NCBI RefSeq assembly: GCF_009617995.1
Contig: NZ_CP044129.1
Span: 1,984,001-2,048,000, forward strand
Source of the DNA: Halomicrobium sp. LC1Hm
Lineage (GTDB): Archaea; Halobacteriota; Halobacteria; Halobacteriales; Haloarculaceae
Reading direction: 5' to 3'
Length of the DNA: 64,000 bases
Part shown: positions 42,233 to 51,000 of the stretch, one piece after another
Position numbering within the stretch: the first letter of the stretch is position 1
Layout: each line of letters starts with the position of its first letter
Position numbers and translations under genes: made by a program
The notes under the pieces: model-generated
Told to the model about the DNA's origin: nothing
Seen by the model: the letters and a program-made list of their open reading frames with translations, nothing else
The model's database searches: none

Positions 42233-42627
42233 CGTCGCCCGGTTGGGCGGTCCGGGGCAAAACGCTGGCGACGGATCGGCACCGATCAGACGATCCGTCT
42301 AGAAAATGTCTGATTACTGATTATTCTACACTACCGACACATTTCGTCGGACCGGCGTACCGTCGAGCGAATCTTCCATCACCCGCTGCCAATTATTTTG
42401 GCGGTGAAGTTCGCGGCGGCCGATACATTCTGTTACGCTCAGTAGCCCGATACACCACCAGTCGTAAATTGAAGCCCGAAATCGGACAACATAGACAAGC
42501 ACGAGCGCTCGAAGCGATTACCAATCAGATCGAACTAATTATAGACTATCCATCATTCTCCGATATGATATTGTAGAGTAAACTTAGAGCCAGTGATAAG
42601 TATGTGGTGTTTGATTAACAGGACGCC
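42233..42627. other. A+T-rich intergenic region
   Basis: This 395-base gap is clearly richer in A+T than the rest of the window. It must hold the divergent xpb promoter and that of the subtilase gene; the best subtilase box is TAAACTTAG near 42578, though the distance to the ATG (about 45) is long. No convincing gene, hairpin or repeat was found in it. Confidence 0.65.
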
Positions 42628-44487
42628 ATGACACGTGGCACACAGACCTGGCGACGCAGAGGGGTATTGAAATCCATCGGAGCACTCGGGGCACTCGCCG
42701 GTGTCGGCGTGACGGGTGCGACTCCCGGTCGAAGCCCCGGGCCGAAGCCGGACGAACTGATCGTCGGCGCGAAGCGGGGCGTCAGCACGGCCGACGTCGA
42801 GTCTGAGGTCTCGGCCGCGACGACGGCGAACACGTCGGTGGTCCACCGCAACGAAGCGCTCGGCTACCTCGCTGTCAAGCTCCCGGAGGTGAGCACACAG
42901 TCCGAACGCGAGTCGGTCCGACAGCAGTTCGAGAGTCAGCCAAACGTCGCCTACGTGGAGGACAACGTCACCTACGAAACCCAGCTGACGCCCAACGACC
43001 CACGGTTCGGTGACCAGTACGCGCCCCAGCAGGTCAACGCAGCGGCAGCCTGGGACACGACGCTGGGCAGTACAGACGTGACCGTCGCCATCGTCGACAC
43101 CGGCACCCAGTACGAACACCCGGACCTGACGAACCTGTTCGGGAGCAATCCCGGCCGGGACTTCGTCGACGGCGACGGCGACCCCGCCCCGGGATCTGCC
43201 AGTGAATCCCACGGGACCCACGTCAGCGGGTGTGCGTCGGCAGACACCGACAACGGCGTCGGCGTCGCGGGCGTGAGCGACTCGCGACTGTTGAGCGCCC
43301 GAGCACTCGGTGGTGGCGGCGGCGGTGCGCTGTCCGACATCGCCGACGCGGTTCGATGGGCGACCGACCAGGGTGTGGACATCATCAACATGTCGCTGGG
43401 CGGGGGCGGCTACACCCAGACGCTGAAGCGAGCGGTGGAGTACGCCTACGACCAGAACGACGTGCTCGTCGTCTGCGCGGCGGGTAACGACGGCGGCTCC
43501 GTCTCGTATCCCGCTGCCTACGACGAGTGTGTCGCCGTCTCCGCGCTGGATCCGAACGAGGAACTCGCAAACTTCTCGAACCGCGGCCCGGAGATCGAAG
43601 TTGCTGCACCAGGAGTCAACGTCCTGTCGACGGTGCCCTACGACGGCTACGACTCCTTCTCTGGAACGTCGATGGCCTCGCCCGTCGCTGCGGGGGTCGC
43701 GGCACTGGGGAAGGCCGCCGAACCGGGCCTGTCGGCGAGTCAGCTCCGCGAACGGCTCAAGTCGACCGCCGACGGCGTCGGACTGCCCGGCGACCAGCAG
43801 GGCTCGGGCCGCGTCGACGCCGCCGACATCGTCCGTGCAGGCGGCGATCCGCCGGACAACGAGACACCGTCGGCCGCCGCCGCCGCCGATCCGACGGACC
43901 CCAGCGTCGGCGAGACCGTGACCTTCGACGGGAGCGCCTCGTCCGACCCCGACGGCACGATCGAGAGCTACCAGTGGGACTTCGGGGACGGGAACACCGG
44001 CTCGGGCGTGACCGTGGAACACAGCTACGACACTGTCGACGAGTACCAGGCGACCCTGACCGTGACCGACGACAGCGGTGCCTCGACGACCGACGGCGTC
44101 GTCGTGAACGTCTCACGCGGCGGTGGCGGGGACTGTAGTCAGAGCGCCTCTGGGAGTGCCGACGGACAGCTCACCGGCTGGCGAGACAGCGACAGTTACA
44201 CCTGGACGAGCCAGTTCTCGTCGACCTGTGACGTGACGGTCGACCTCTCGGGACCGTCGGGGACGGACTTCGATCTCTACGTCACCGCGGACGGCCGGAC
44301 GCCGACGACCAACGACTACGACGCACGGTCGGTGTCGGGCGACAGCGAGGAGTCGGTCACGCTGTCGGAGATCGGTGACTCGGTCGGTATCCTCGTCGAC
44401 TCCTATCGGGGCAGCGGCTCCTACACGGTCAGCGTCGAGGAGACCGGCGCGGACACTCGGGCGACCACCAGTTCGGAGGGACTGTAA
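42628..44487 (+). CDS. Secreted subtilase (halolysin-like) with PKD and PPC-like domains
   Basis: A 619-residue exported S8 serine protease. The Tat signal is WRRRGVLKSIGALGALAG (residues ~8-25), followed by an I9-type propeptide. The catalytic triad is Asp157 (VAIVDTGTQ), His195 (SHGTHVSG) and Ser348 (SGTSMASP), with the oxyanion Asn in AAGNDGG. After the catalytic domain come a PKD domain (about 405-495, DPDGTIESYQWDFGDG) and a PPC-like beta domain (about 505-605). The domains probably mediate substrate binding or secretion. It is the only large secreted enzyme in the window. Confidence 0.93.
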   Translation: MTRGTQTWRRRGVLKSIGALGALAGVGVTGATPGRSPGPKPDELIVGAKRGVSTADVESEVSAATTANTSVVHRNEALGYLAVKLPEVSTQSERESVRQQFESQPNVAYVEDNVTYETQLTPNDPRFGDQYAPQQVNAAAAWDTTLGSTDVTVAIVDTGTQYEHPDLTNLFGSNPGRDFVDGDGDPAPGSASESHGTHVSGCASADTDNGVGVAGVSDSRLLSARALGGGGGGALSDIADAVRWATDQGVDIINMSLGGGGYTQTLKRAVEYAYDQNDVLVVCAAGNDGGSVSYPAAYDECVAVSALDPNEELANFSNRGPEIEVAAPGVNVLSTVPYDGYDSFSGTSMASPVAAGVAALGKAAEPGLSASQLRERLKSTADGVGLPGDQQGSGRVDAADIVRAGGDPPDNETPSAAAAADPTDPSVGETVTFDGSASSDPDGTIESYQWDFGDGNTGSGVTVEHSYDTVDEYQATLTVTDDSGASTTDGVVVNVSRGGGGDCSQSASGSADGQLTGWRDSDSYTWTSQFSSTCDVTVDLSGPSGTDFDLYVTADGRTPTTNDYDARSVSGDSEESVTLSEIGDSVGILVDSYRGSGSYTVSVEETGADTRATTSSEGL

Positions 44488-44546
44488 CCAGAGTCGGGCG
44501 GTGTCGACCGACGCGTCACCGCAATCCCGACGACCGGATTCTGTAA

Positions 44547-44557
44547 TTCTTTTACCC
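44547..44557 (+). promoter_or_regulatory. TATA-like promoter of grpE
   Basis: TTCTTTTACCC centred about 27 bases before the ATG at 44579. The same TTCTTTT theme appears before dnaJ. Confidence 0.6.
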
Positions 44558-44578
44558 GCGCGACCCCCTGCTACAGGT

Positions 44579-45238
44579 ATGACTGAGCAGGACGCGGCAG
44601 AGACCGAGGCGTCGTCCGGCGAAGCCGACGAGAGCGGAACCGAACGAGGGGACGCCGACGCGTCGGGCGAGGCCGCATCCGAGGAGCGTGGCGACGAGGC
44701 CGTCGACGAGGAACTGATCGACCGGGTCGCCGAGTCCGATCCCGAGGCGATCGCGAAGGAACTGGCGTCGCTGCGGACACGCGTCGACGGCCTCGAAGGG
44801 GCGGTCGACGAGCGCGACGCGGAGATCGACGACTTGGAGTCGAAGCTCAAGCGCAAGCAAGCCGAGTTCCAGAACTACAAGAAGCGGATGAAAAAGCGCC
44901 GCGAGGAGGAGAAACAGCGCGCCACGGAAGACCTCGTCTCGAAACTGCTCGACGTGCGCGACAACCTCCAGCGCGCGCTCGAACAGGACGAAGACGTGGA
45001 CATCCGCGACGGCGTCGCGTCGACGCTCCGGCAGTTCGACGACGTGCTCGACGCCGAGAACGTCGACGTGATCGAGCCCGAGCCGGGTGCCGACGTGGAC
45101 CCCGAGTACCACCAGGTACTGGCCCGCGTCGACTCCGACCAGCCAGAGGAGACCATCGACGAGGTCCACCGGGCGGGCTACGTGATGGCCGAGAAAGTGC
45201 TCCGGGAGGCACAGGTCACGGTCAGCGAGGGCGAGTAG
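44579..45238 (+). CDS. grpE: GrpE nucleotide-exchange factor
   Basis: A 219-residue GrpE. The first ~55 residues are disordered and Glu/Asp-rich. A long coiled coil follows (ASLRTRVDGLEGAVDERDAE through KKRREEEKQRATEDL), then the compact C-terminal beta domain (EPEPGADVDPEYHQVLAR, AGYVMAEKVLREAQVTVSEG). It opens DnaK's nucleotide cleft. ATG 44579 follows a TATA box at leaderless distance. DnaK follows 189 bases on with its own promoter. Confidence 0.93.
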   Translation: MTEQDAAETEASSGEADESGTERGDADASGEAASEERGDEAVDEELIDRVAESDPEAIAKELASLRTRVDGLEGAVDERDAEIDDLESKLKRKQAEFQNYKKRMKKRREEEKQRATEDLVSKLLDVRDNLQRALEQDEDVDIRDGVASTLRQFDDVLDAENVDVIEPEPGADVDPEYHQVLARVDSDQPEETIDEVHRAGYVMAEKVLREAQVTVSEGE

Positions 45239-45272
45239 ACGCTCGATCCGACACCTGGCGAGTCCGGCGTAG

Positions 45273-45400
45273 AACCACTCTGAGCGGTAGTATTGTGGTT
45301 AGGTTTATATCCACCGGTCGAATAGTCACCACTGGTCGAAAACAGTACGCATGGGGTCCCTCCCCGTGGTTCCTCGCTATCGAATCTAGCAACTTTTAAC
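45273..45400 (+). promoter_or_regulatory. dnaK upstream regulatory region
   Basis: Two A+T-rich boxes are present: GGTTTATATC (45302-45310) and AACTTTTAAC (45391-45400); the second is 28-37 bases before the ATG. Upstream of the first is an inverted pair AACCAC/GTGGTT (45273-45278, 45295-45300). Between the boxes ACCGGTCGAA and ACTGGTCGAA (45313-45322, 45331-45340) form a direct repeat with an 18-base period. The layout suggests two promoters and a regulator site. Confidence 0.5.
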
Positions 45401-45427
45401 CGGCGCAATCGGGTATAGACGAGTAAG

Positions 45428-47338
45428 ATGGCGAGCAACAAGATTCTCGGAATCGACCTCGGGACCACGAACAGCGCGTTCGCGGTCATGGAAGGGGGCG
45501 ACCCCGAGATCATCGTGAACAGCGAAGGCGAGCGAACGACACCGTCGGTCGTCGCGTTCGACGACAGCGAGCGCCTCGTCGGCAAGCCGGCCAAGAACCA
45601 GGCCGTCAAGAACCCCGACGAGACGATCCAGTCGATCAAGCGCCACATGGGCGAAGACGACTACTCCGTCGAGCTCGACGGCGAGGAGTACACTCCCGAG
45701 CAGGTCTCGGCGATGATCCTCCAGAAGATCAAGCGCGACGCCGAGGAGTACCTCGGCGACGAAATCGAGAAGGCAGTCATCACCGTCCCCGCGTACTTCA
45801 ACGATCGCCAGCGCCAGGCGACCAAGGACGCCGGCGAGATCGCCGGCTTCGAGGTCGAGCGCATCGTCAACGAGCCGACCGCCGCGGCGATGGCCTACGG
45901 GCTCGACGACGACTCCGACCAGACGGTGCTCGTCTACGACCTCGGTGGCGGGACGTTCGACGTCTCGATTCTCGATCTGGGCGGCGGGGTCTACGAGGTC
46001 GTCGCGACGAACGGTGACAACGACCTCGGTGGCGACGACTGGGACCACGCGATCATCGACTACCTCGCCGACCAGTTCGAAGACGAGCACGGGATCGACC
46101 TGCGCGACGACCGCCAGGCCCTCCAGCGCCTGACCGAGGCCGCCGAGGAAGCGAAGATCGAACTCTCCTCGCGAAAGGAGACCCGCGTCAACCTCCCCTT
46201 CATCGCGACGACCGACGACGGTCCCCTGGACCTCGAAGAGAAGATCACGCGCGCGACCTTCGAGTCCCTGACCGAGGACCTCATCGAGCGCACCGTCGGC
46301 CCGACGGAGCAGGCCCTCGCAGACGCCGACTACGACAAGGGCGACATCGACGAGGTCATCCTCGTCGGCGGGTCCACGCGGATGCCACAGGTCCAGGACA
46401 AAGTCGAGGAGATGACCGGCCAGGAGCCGAAAAAGAACGTCAACCCCGACGAGGCCGTCGCGCTGGGCGCGGCGATCCAGGGCGGCGTCCTCGCGGGCGA
46501 CGTGGACGACATCGTCCTGCTGGACGTGACGCCCCTCTCGCTGGGTGTCGAAGTCAAGGGCGGTCTCTTCGAGCGGCTCATCGAGAAGAACACCACGATT
46601 CCCACGGAGGAGTCGAAGATCTTCACCACCGCGGCGGCCAACCAGACGCAGGTCCAGATCCGCGTGTTCCAGGGCGAGCGCGAGATCGCCAACGAGAACG
46701 AACTGCTCGGCGAGTTCGCGCTGACCGGCATCCCGCCGGCCCCCGCCGGAACGCCCCAGATCGAAGTCTCGTTCAACATCGACGAGAACGGGATCGTCAA
46801 CGTCTCGGCCGAGGACAAAGGCTCTGGCAACAAGGAGGACATCACCATCGAGGGCGGTGCCGGCCTCTCGGACGAGCAGATCGAGGAGATGCAACAGGAA
46901 GCCGAAGAGCACGCCGAAGAGGACGAGGAACGCCGCAAGACCATCGAAGCCCGTAACGAGGCTGAATCGGCCGTCCAGCGCGCCGAGACCCTCATCGAGG
47001 AGAACGAAGAGGAGGTCGACGACGACCTCGTGGCAGACATCGAAGCCGAGATCGAGACCGTCGAGGAGGTTCTCGCAGACGAGGACGCCGACCGCGAGGA
47101 CTACGAGGACGCGACCGAGTCTCTGACCGAACAGCTCCAGGAGATCGGCAAGCAAATGTACCAGGAGCAGGCCGCTGAAGGCGCTGCTGGCGCTGGCGGT
47201 GCTGCCGGTGCCGGCGGTATGGGCGGCATGGGCGGCGCTGGCCCCGGCGGTGCGGCGGGCGCTGGCGGTGCTGCCGGCCAGGGCGAGGAGTACGTCGACG
47301 CCGACTTCGAAGACGTAGATGAAGACGACGACGAATAG
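45428..47338 (+). CDS. dnaK: Hsp70 chaperone DnaK
   Basis: A 636-residue Hsp70. The ATPase opens [18 protein letters not shown], with the phosphate-2 motif [15 protein letters not shown] and the adenosine motif [14 protein letters not shown]. The substrate-binding domain begins near [10 protein letters not shown]. The C-terminal tail is Gly/Ala/Met-rich ([10 protein letters not shown]) and ends in acidic [10 protein letters not shown] 12-base-pair hairpin (GAAGACGACGAC, 5-base loop, GTCGTCGTCTTC) spans the stop codon at 47321-47349. Confidence 0.96.
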   Translation: MASNKILGIDLGTTNSAFAVMEGGDPEIIVNSEGERTTPSVVAFDDSERLVGKPAKNQAVKNPDETIQSIKRHMGEDDYSVELDGEEYTPEQVSAMILQKIKRDAEEYLGDEIEKAVITVPAYFNDRQRQATKDAGEIAGFEVERIVNEPTAAAMAYGLDDDSDQTVLVYDLGGGTFDVSILDLGGGVYEVVATNGDNDLGGDDWDHAIIDYLADQFEDEHGIDLRDDRQALQRLTEAAEEAKIELSSRKETRVNLPFIATTDDGPLDLEEKITRATFESLTEDLIERTVGPTEQALADADYDKGDIDEVILVGGSTRMPQVQDKVEEMTGQEPKKNVNPDEAVALGAAIQGGVLAGDVDDIVLLDVTPLSLGVEVKGGLFERLIEKNTTIPTEESKIFTTAAANQTQVQIRVFQGEREIANENELLGEFALTGIPPAPAGTPQIEVSFNIDENGIVNVSAEDKGSGNKEDITIEGGAGLSDEQIEEMQQEAEEHAEEDEERRKTIEARNEAESAVQRAETLIEENEEEVDDDLVADIEAEIETVEEVLADEDADREDYEDATESLTEQLQEIGKQMYQEQAAEGAAGAGGAAGAGGMGGMGGAGPGGAAGAGGAAGQGEEYVDADFEDVDEDDDE

Positions 47339-47732
47339 TCGTCGTCTTCATCTGCTCGGGAGAGCTTTGCTCTCCCGGTGTTTCGAAAAGTGAGCGAAGC
47401 GAACTTTTCGAAGTAGACGACGAAGAGTCGTCATCCTGAGCCCATCAGAAATCTCCGATTTCTGAGGACGTCGTCGGCTCGGAAGTCGCGCACAACGGAG
47501 TGAGCACGTCTTCCGGTGTCTCGAAATCTGAACGGAGTGAAGAGTTCGAGTTTGACGACGACGAGTAACGCGAGTCGAGTCGTTCTCGTCGGCTCGAAAG
47601 GCGCGCACGGCGAAGCGAGCGCGCCTTCCGGTGTCTGCGCGAACGAAGTGACCTTCTCAAGGGTGACGACGACGAGGAGTCGTCCGCGCTCCTCGTGTTT
47701 CGAGGCCGGCGAGTCTTCGAGGTGCCGTGTTT
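47321..47732 (+). repeat. Tandem hairpin array downstream of dnaK
   Basis: At least six hairpins in a row after the stop-codon hairpin: 47357-47377 (CGGGAGAGC, TTT, GCTCTCCCG), 47382-47412 (TTCGAAAAGT/ACTTTTCGAA), 47445-47465 (TCAGAAATC/GATTTCTGA), 47481-47514 (imperfect), 47520-47550 (nine of ten pairs) and 47598-47627 (AAGGCGCGC/GCGCGCCTT). Units of 90-100 bases recur, each ending in a GACGACGACGA-like string like the last codons of dnaK; loops share GCGAAGCGA or GGAGTGA. It carries no gene that I believe; some of it may act as terminator. Confidence 0.6.
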
Positions 47733-48167
47733 CTAAAGACGACTCGCGTCGACGCCGTCTGACGATCTCTCTTCGATCGCACGTTCGTATCGCTGTGCGA
47801 ACCGGAGGAGATCCCGAATCAGCTCTGGAAGCTCACGCAGTCGAACGTCGCCGGTGGCGCTGTCGTACTCGACAAGCGTCGCGTCGGCGAGCTGTGGGAG
47901 GTGGACGTGGCGGAGTTCGATCACGACGCGGTCGCGTTCAGACAGACTGACCGGGCCGTCGGCGGTCGAACGCTGGCTGGCGAGCAGCGCTGCCAGCGTC
48001 TCGACCGTCGTGTGGGGCTCGTCGAGCAGGTAACACAGCGTCTGCCGCCTGACTGTCGACGCGAGCGCGTCGAAGAGCCCGTCCAGATCCGGCAGGTCGC
48101 CAGTTGCGTCGGTCCCACTGTCGAGGTGCCCGAGCGGCGTCGTCCCATCCCCAGTATTGTTGTCCAT
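47733..48167 (-). CDS. Winged-helix-like regulator (haloarchaeal)
   Basis: A 144-residue protein with a helix-turn-helix pattern after an acidic N-terminal tail: LDGLFDALASTVRRQTLCYL, then LDEPHTTVETLAALLASQ. The following helices (SERDRVVIELRHVHLPQLAD, then ATLVEYD) form the wing typical of small haloarchaeal regulators. The start is the ATG at 48167; a GTG three codons upstream is possible. It is convergent with dnaK and divergent from the aldo/keto reductase, so regulation of the latter is plausible. Confidence 0.75.
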   Translation of the reverse strand: MDNNTGDGTTPLGHLDSGTDATGDLPDLDGLFDALASTVRRQTLCYLLDEPHTTVETLAALLASQRSTADGPVSLSERDRVVIELRHVHLPQLADATLVEYDSATGDVRLRELPELIRDLLRFAQRYERAIEERSSDGVDASRL

Positions 48168-48316
48168 TGACAACACCTGGAGACACGTTCAGCGGGGTGG
48201 ACTATTTAGATACCGGTTGGGTATCTAAAATGACGTTGCGATCAGGGTCGTCCAGCGCGTTCACTCCGAGCGGAGCAACCACAACACCCATTGTTCCCAG
48301 TTCGCAACCTTTCGGC

Positions 48317-49120
48317 ATGACCGAGCTACCACCAGTCGGCATCGGAACGTGGGAGAACACGGACCCCGAGGCGTGCGCGAACGCCGTCCAGACGGCCCTG
48401 GAGATGGGGTACCGCCACGTCGACACCGCCGACATCTACGGTAACGAGGAACACGTCGGTGCGGGGATCGCACGCGCCGACGTGGACCGTGAGGCGTTCG
48501 TCCTCGCCTCGAAGGCCCACACACAGGCGACCGGGCTGACCTACGACGCCGTGATCGAGACGGCCGAACAGAGCCTCGATCGACTCGGCGTCGACGCTCT
48601 CGATCTCTTCTACGTCCACTGGCCGACGGGAGAGTACGACGCCGAGGAGACGCTGCCGGCGTTCGACGAACTCGTCGCAGACGGGCTGATCCGGGAGGTC
48701 GGCGTCTCGAACTTCACGCCCGAACTGGTCGAGGAGGCGATGGACGTACTGGACGCGCCGCTCTTTGCCAACCAGGTCGAGATGCACCCGCTCCTCCAGC
48801 AAGCGGAGCTCGTCGCCCACGCACAGGCACACGACTACTACCTCGTCGCGTACTCGCCGCTGGCGCGGGGCGACGTGTTCGAGGTCCCCGAGCTGAACGA
48901 GATCGCCGACAAACACGGCGTCAGCGAGGCCCAGGTCAGTCTCGCCTGGCTGCGCTCGAAGGACAACGTCGTCGCGATCCCGAAGGCGACCAGTCGGGCA
49001 CACATCGAGGACAACTACGCGAGCCTCGACCTGGAACTCGACGAGGAGGACATCGCGACGATCGACGGGATCGAACGCGAGGATCGCCACCTCGACTTCG
49101 ACACAGCACCCTGGAACTAG
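48317..49120 (+). CDS. Aldo/keto reductase
   Basis: A 267-residue TIM-barrel oxidoreductase. The catalytic tetrad is readable: Asp in GYRHVDTADIYGNEEHVG (with Tyr), Lys in FVLASKAH, His in DLFYVHWPTG. The NADPH-binding end IPKATSRAHIEDN fits AKR3/5-type enzymes. I chose the ATG at 48317; upstream frame is shadow. It probably reduces small carbonyl compounds; the substrate is not given by the sequence. Confidence 0.9.
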   Translation: MTELPPVGIGTWENTDPEACANAVQTALEMGYRHVDTADIYGNEEHVGAGIARADVDREAFVLASKAHTQATGLTYDAVIETAEQSLDRLGVDALDLFYVHWPTGEYDAEETLPAFDELVADGLIREVGVSNFTPELVEEAMDVLDAPLFANQVEMHPLLQQAELVAHAQAHDYYLVAYSPLARGDVFEVPELNEIADKHGVSEAQVSLAWLRSKDNVVAIPKATSRAHIEDNYASLDLELDEEDIATIDGIEREDRHLDFDTAPWN

Positions 49121-49165
49121 GGTCAGAAAACGAGGCAACAGTCCGTCTCGACCAGTCTGCGCCGA

Positions 49166-49660
49166 TCAGTTCGCGCCGACCTCGTAGGTGTCGAGTGTCA
49201 CCGTCTGCGCTCCGGCCGCGCCCAGCGGCCGGCCGGTCCATCGCACCTCGACGGTCACACCGGCAGTCAGGGGGAAGCCGACCGTCCGATCGGCGTCGAA
49301 GTAGTCGCCGTCACCGTCGGTGTCGATCGTCGGATCGTCGAGCGAGAGCGTCCCGCCGGGAGCGAGTCGCTCGCTGCCGTCTTCGGACCAGTTCACGGTC
49401 GCCACGTTCGTCCCCGCCTCGTCGGTCACGACGAGCGAGAGTTGCGCCGCCGAGACGGTGTCGCCACCGGCGTGGGTGATCGTCACGGTGTGCGTGTCGG
49501 CGTCGTAAGAGCCGTCGAAGGAGGCCGTCGGCGGGTCGACGATCCCGGCCCCGGACGCACCGACGGCGAGCACGACGACGGCGAGGGCGACGCCGGCCGC
49601 GAGCCAGACGGCCACGCGCTCGACGCCGAACGCCGCCCGAACGTAGTCGCTCACTCCCAT
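49166..49660 (-). CDS. Type IV pilin-like / secreted haloarchaeal protein
   Basis: A 164-residue protein with a hydrophobic N-terminal helix (VAVWLAAGVALAVVVLAVGA, residues ~17-36) that could be a pilin-type anchor, and a beta-rich acidic ectodomain (DGSYDADTHTVTITHAGGDT). It resembles haloarchaeal proteins with a type IV pilin N-terminal domain. A clear prepilin peptidase site is not obvious, so it may be simply membrane-anchored. A GTG five codons upstream is an alternative start. Confidence 0.7.
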   Translation of the reverse strand: MGVSDYVRAAFGVERVAVWLAAGVALAVVVLAVGASGAGIVDPPTASFDGSYDADTHTVTITHAGGDTVSAAQLSLVVTDEAGTNVATVNWSEDGSERLAPGGTLSLDDPTIDTDGDGDYFDADRTVGFPLTAGVTVEVRWTGRPLGAAGAQTVTLDTYEVGAN

Positions 49661-49750
49661 CGCTTCGGGAGTCACGAGGGAGCGTCTTGAATCGGTCGAT
49701 GCCCGGTCGGAGCCGTCGAAGCGTCACCGCACACTCGCGTCCCCGACCCG

Positions 49751-49760
49751 TTCTTTTCAA
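49751..49760 (+). promoter_or_regulatory. TATA-like promoter of dnaJ
   Basis: TTCTTTTCAA lies 31-40 bases before the ATG at 49791 and resembles the grpE box. Confidence 0.5.
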
Positions 49761-49790
49761 GTAGCTCAATCGTCTACGGGTGGACAACGA

Positions 49791-50957
49791 ATGAGCGAGG
49801 ACTTCTACGAAGTACTCGGGGTCTCCCGGGACGCCAGCGAAGACGAAATCAAAGACGCGTACCGGAAGAAAGCACAGGAGTATCACCCCGACGTCTCCGA
49901 CGACCCGAACGCCGAGGAGAAGTTCAAGAAGATACAGAAGGCAAAGGAGGTCCTCACCGACGAGGAGAAACGCCAGATGTACGATCAGGTCGGCCACGAG
50001 CGGTTCGAGCAGGCCGAGAAACACGGCGGCGTCGGCGGTGGCGGTGCCGGCGGTGCCGGTGGGAGCGGCCCGTTCGGCGGTGCCGGCGGCGGCGGTCCCT
50101 TCGGCGGTGGCGGCGGTGGCGGGATGGGCGACATCTTCGACCAGTTCTTCGGCGGCGGCCGCTCCAGCAGCGGGCCCCAGCAGGGCCAGGACCTCAAGAC
50201 CTCCGTCACGGTCGATCTCGAAGAGGCCTACAGCGGCGTCGAGAAAGAGCTCACCGTCCGCCGGCCCGAGACCTGTCCAGACTGTAACGGACGGGGCCAC
50301 CCGCCCGACAGCGACTCCCGGACCTGTCCGCAGTGTAACGGCCAGGGACAGCAGACGACCGTCCAGCAGACGCCGATGGGGCGCGTCCAGCAGACACAGA
50401 CCTGCCGGCGCTGTGAGGGCGACGGGACGCTGTACGACGAGACCTGCTCGACCTGTCGCGGCGACGGAACGGTCCGCAACCAGGCGACGCTGACCGTCGA
50501 GGTCCCGGCCGGCATCCAGGACGGCCAGACTCTCCGGATGAACGGCGAGGGCGCGCCCGGCGACCGGGGCGCGCGCAACGGCGACCTCCTGATCGAGGTG
50601 TCGGTCCGTGACCACCCCGACTTCGACCGCGACGGCGCAGATCTTCACTACCACCTCCCGATTTCGTTCCCGCAGGCCGTCTTCGGCGACACCGCCGAGG
50701 TCGAGACGTTCGACGGCACCGTCGAGTTCGACGTGCCGGCGGGCACCCAGAGCGGCGAGGTGTTCCGCCTCTCGGGCAAGGGGATGCCCCGACTCCGGCG
50801 GCGCGGGGAGGGCGACCTCTACGTCGAGGTCCAGGTCGTGACGCCCGACGAGTTGACCGACGAACAGCGCGACGCGCTCAAGCAGTTCGCCGAGGCCGGC
50901 GGCGAGGAGGTCTCGGTCGACGAAGGGTTCTTCGAGAAGCTGAAGAACTCGCTGTAG
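49791..50957 (+). CDS. dnaJ: Hsp40 co-chaperone DnaJ
   Basis: A 388-residue type I DnaJ. J domain residues 1-70 with the HPD motif at 32-34. A Gly/Phe-rich linker follows (GGAGGAGGSGPFGGAGGGGP). Four CxxCxGxG zinc motifs: CPDCNGRG, CPQCNGQG, CRRCEGDG and CSTCRGDG. The C-terminal substrate domains end in EVSVDEGFFEKLKNSL. It stimulates DnaK ATPase. The gene is separated from dnaK by 2.5 kb with three intervening genes, a looser arrangement than a grpE-dnaK-dnaJ operon. Confidence 0.95.
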   Translation: MSEDFYEVLGVSRDASEDEIKDAYRKKAQEYHPDVSDDPNAEEKFKKIQKAKEVLTDEEKRQMYDQVGHERFEQAEKHGGVGGGGAGGAGGSGPFGGAGGGGPFGGGGGGGMGDIFDQFFGGGRSSSGPQQGQDLKTSVTVDLEEAYSGVEKELTVRRPETCPDCNGRGHPPDSDSRTCPQCNGQGQQTTVQQTPMGRVQQTQTCRRCEGDGTLYDETCSTCRGDGTVRNQATLTVEVPAGIQDGQTLRMNGEGAPGDRGARNGDLLIEVSVRDHPDFDRDGADLHYHLPISFPQAVFGDTAEVETFDGTVEFDVPAGTQSGEVFRLSGKGMPRLRRRGEGDLYVEVQVVTPDELTDEQRDALKQFAEAGGEEVSVDEGFFEKLKNSL

Positions 50958-51000
50958 CCGGATCCGCCGTCTTTTCTTGCCCCGGTCCTAACCCCCAGCC

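Noticed and set aside
39312-42260. A single 982-residue frame fusing bax1 with sequence upstream
   Set aside because: The N-terminal 468 residues are the out-of-frame shadow of xpb; the bax1 family start is the GTG at 40856.
45285-45292. CGGTAGTAT string before dnaK resembling the end of the 80-base element
   Set aside because: Only nine bases match, with no partner arm; treated as chance.
45386-47155. Minus-strand 589-residue frame opposite dnaK
   Set aside because: Typical antisense shadow in a high-G+C gene: it mirrors the dnaK codons and has no family motif.
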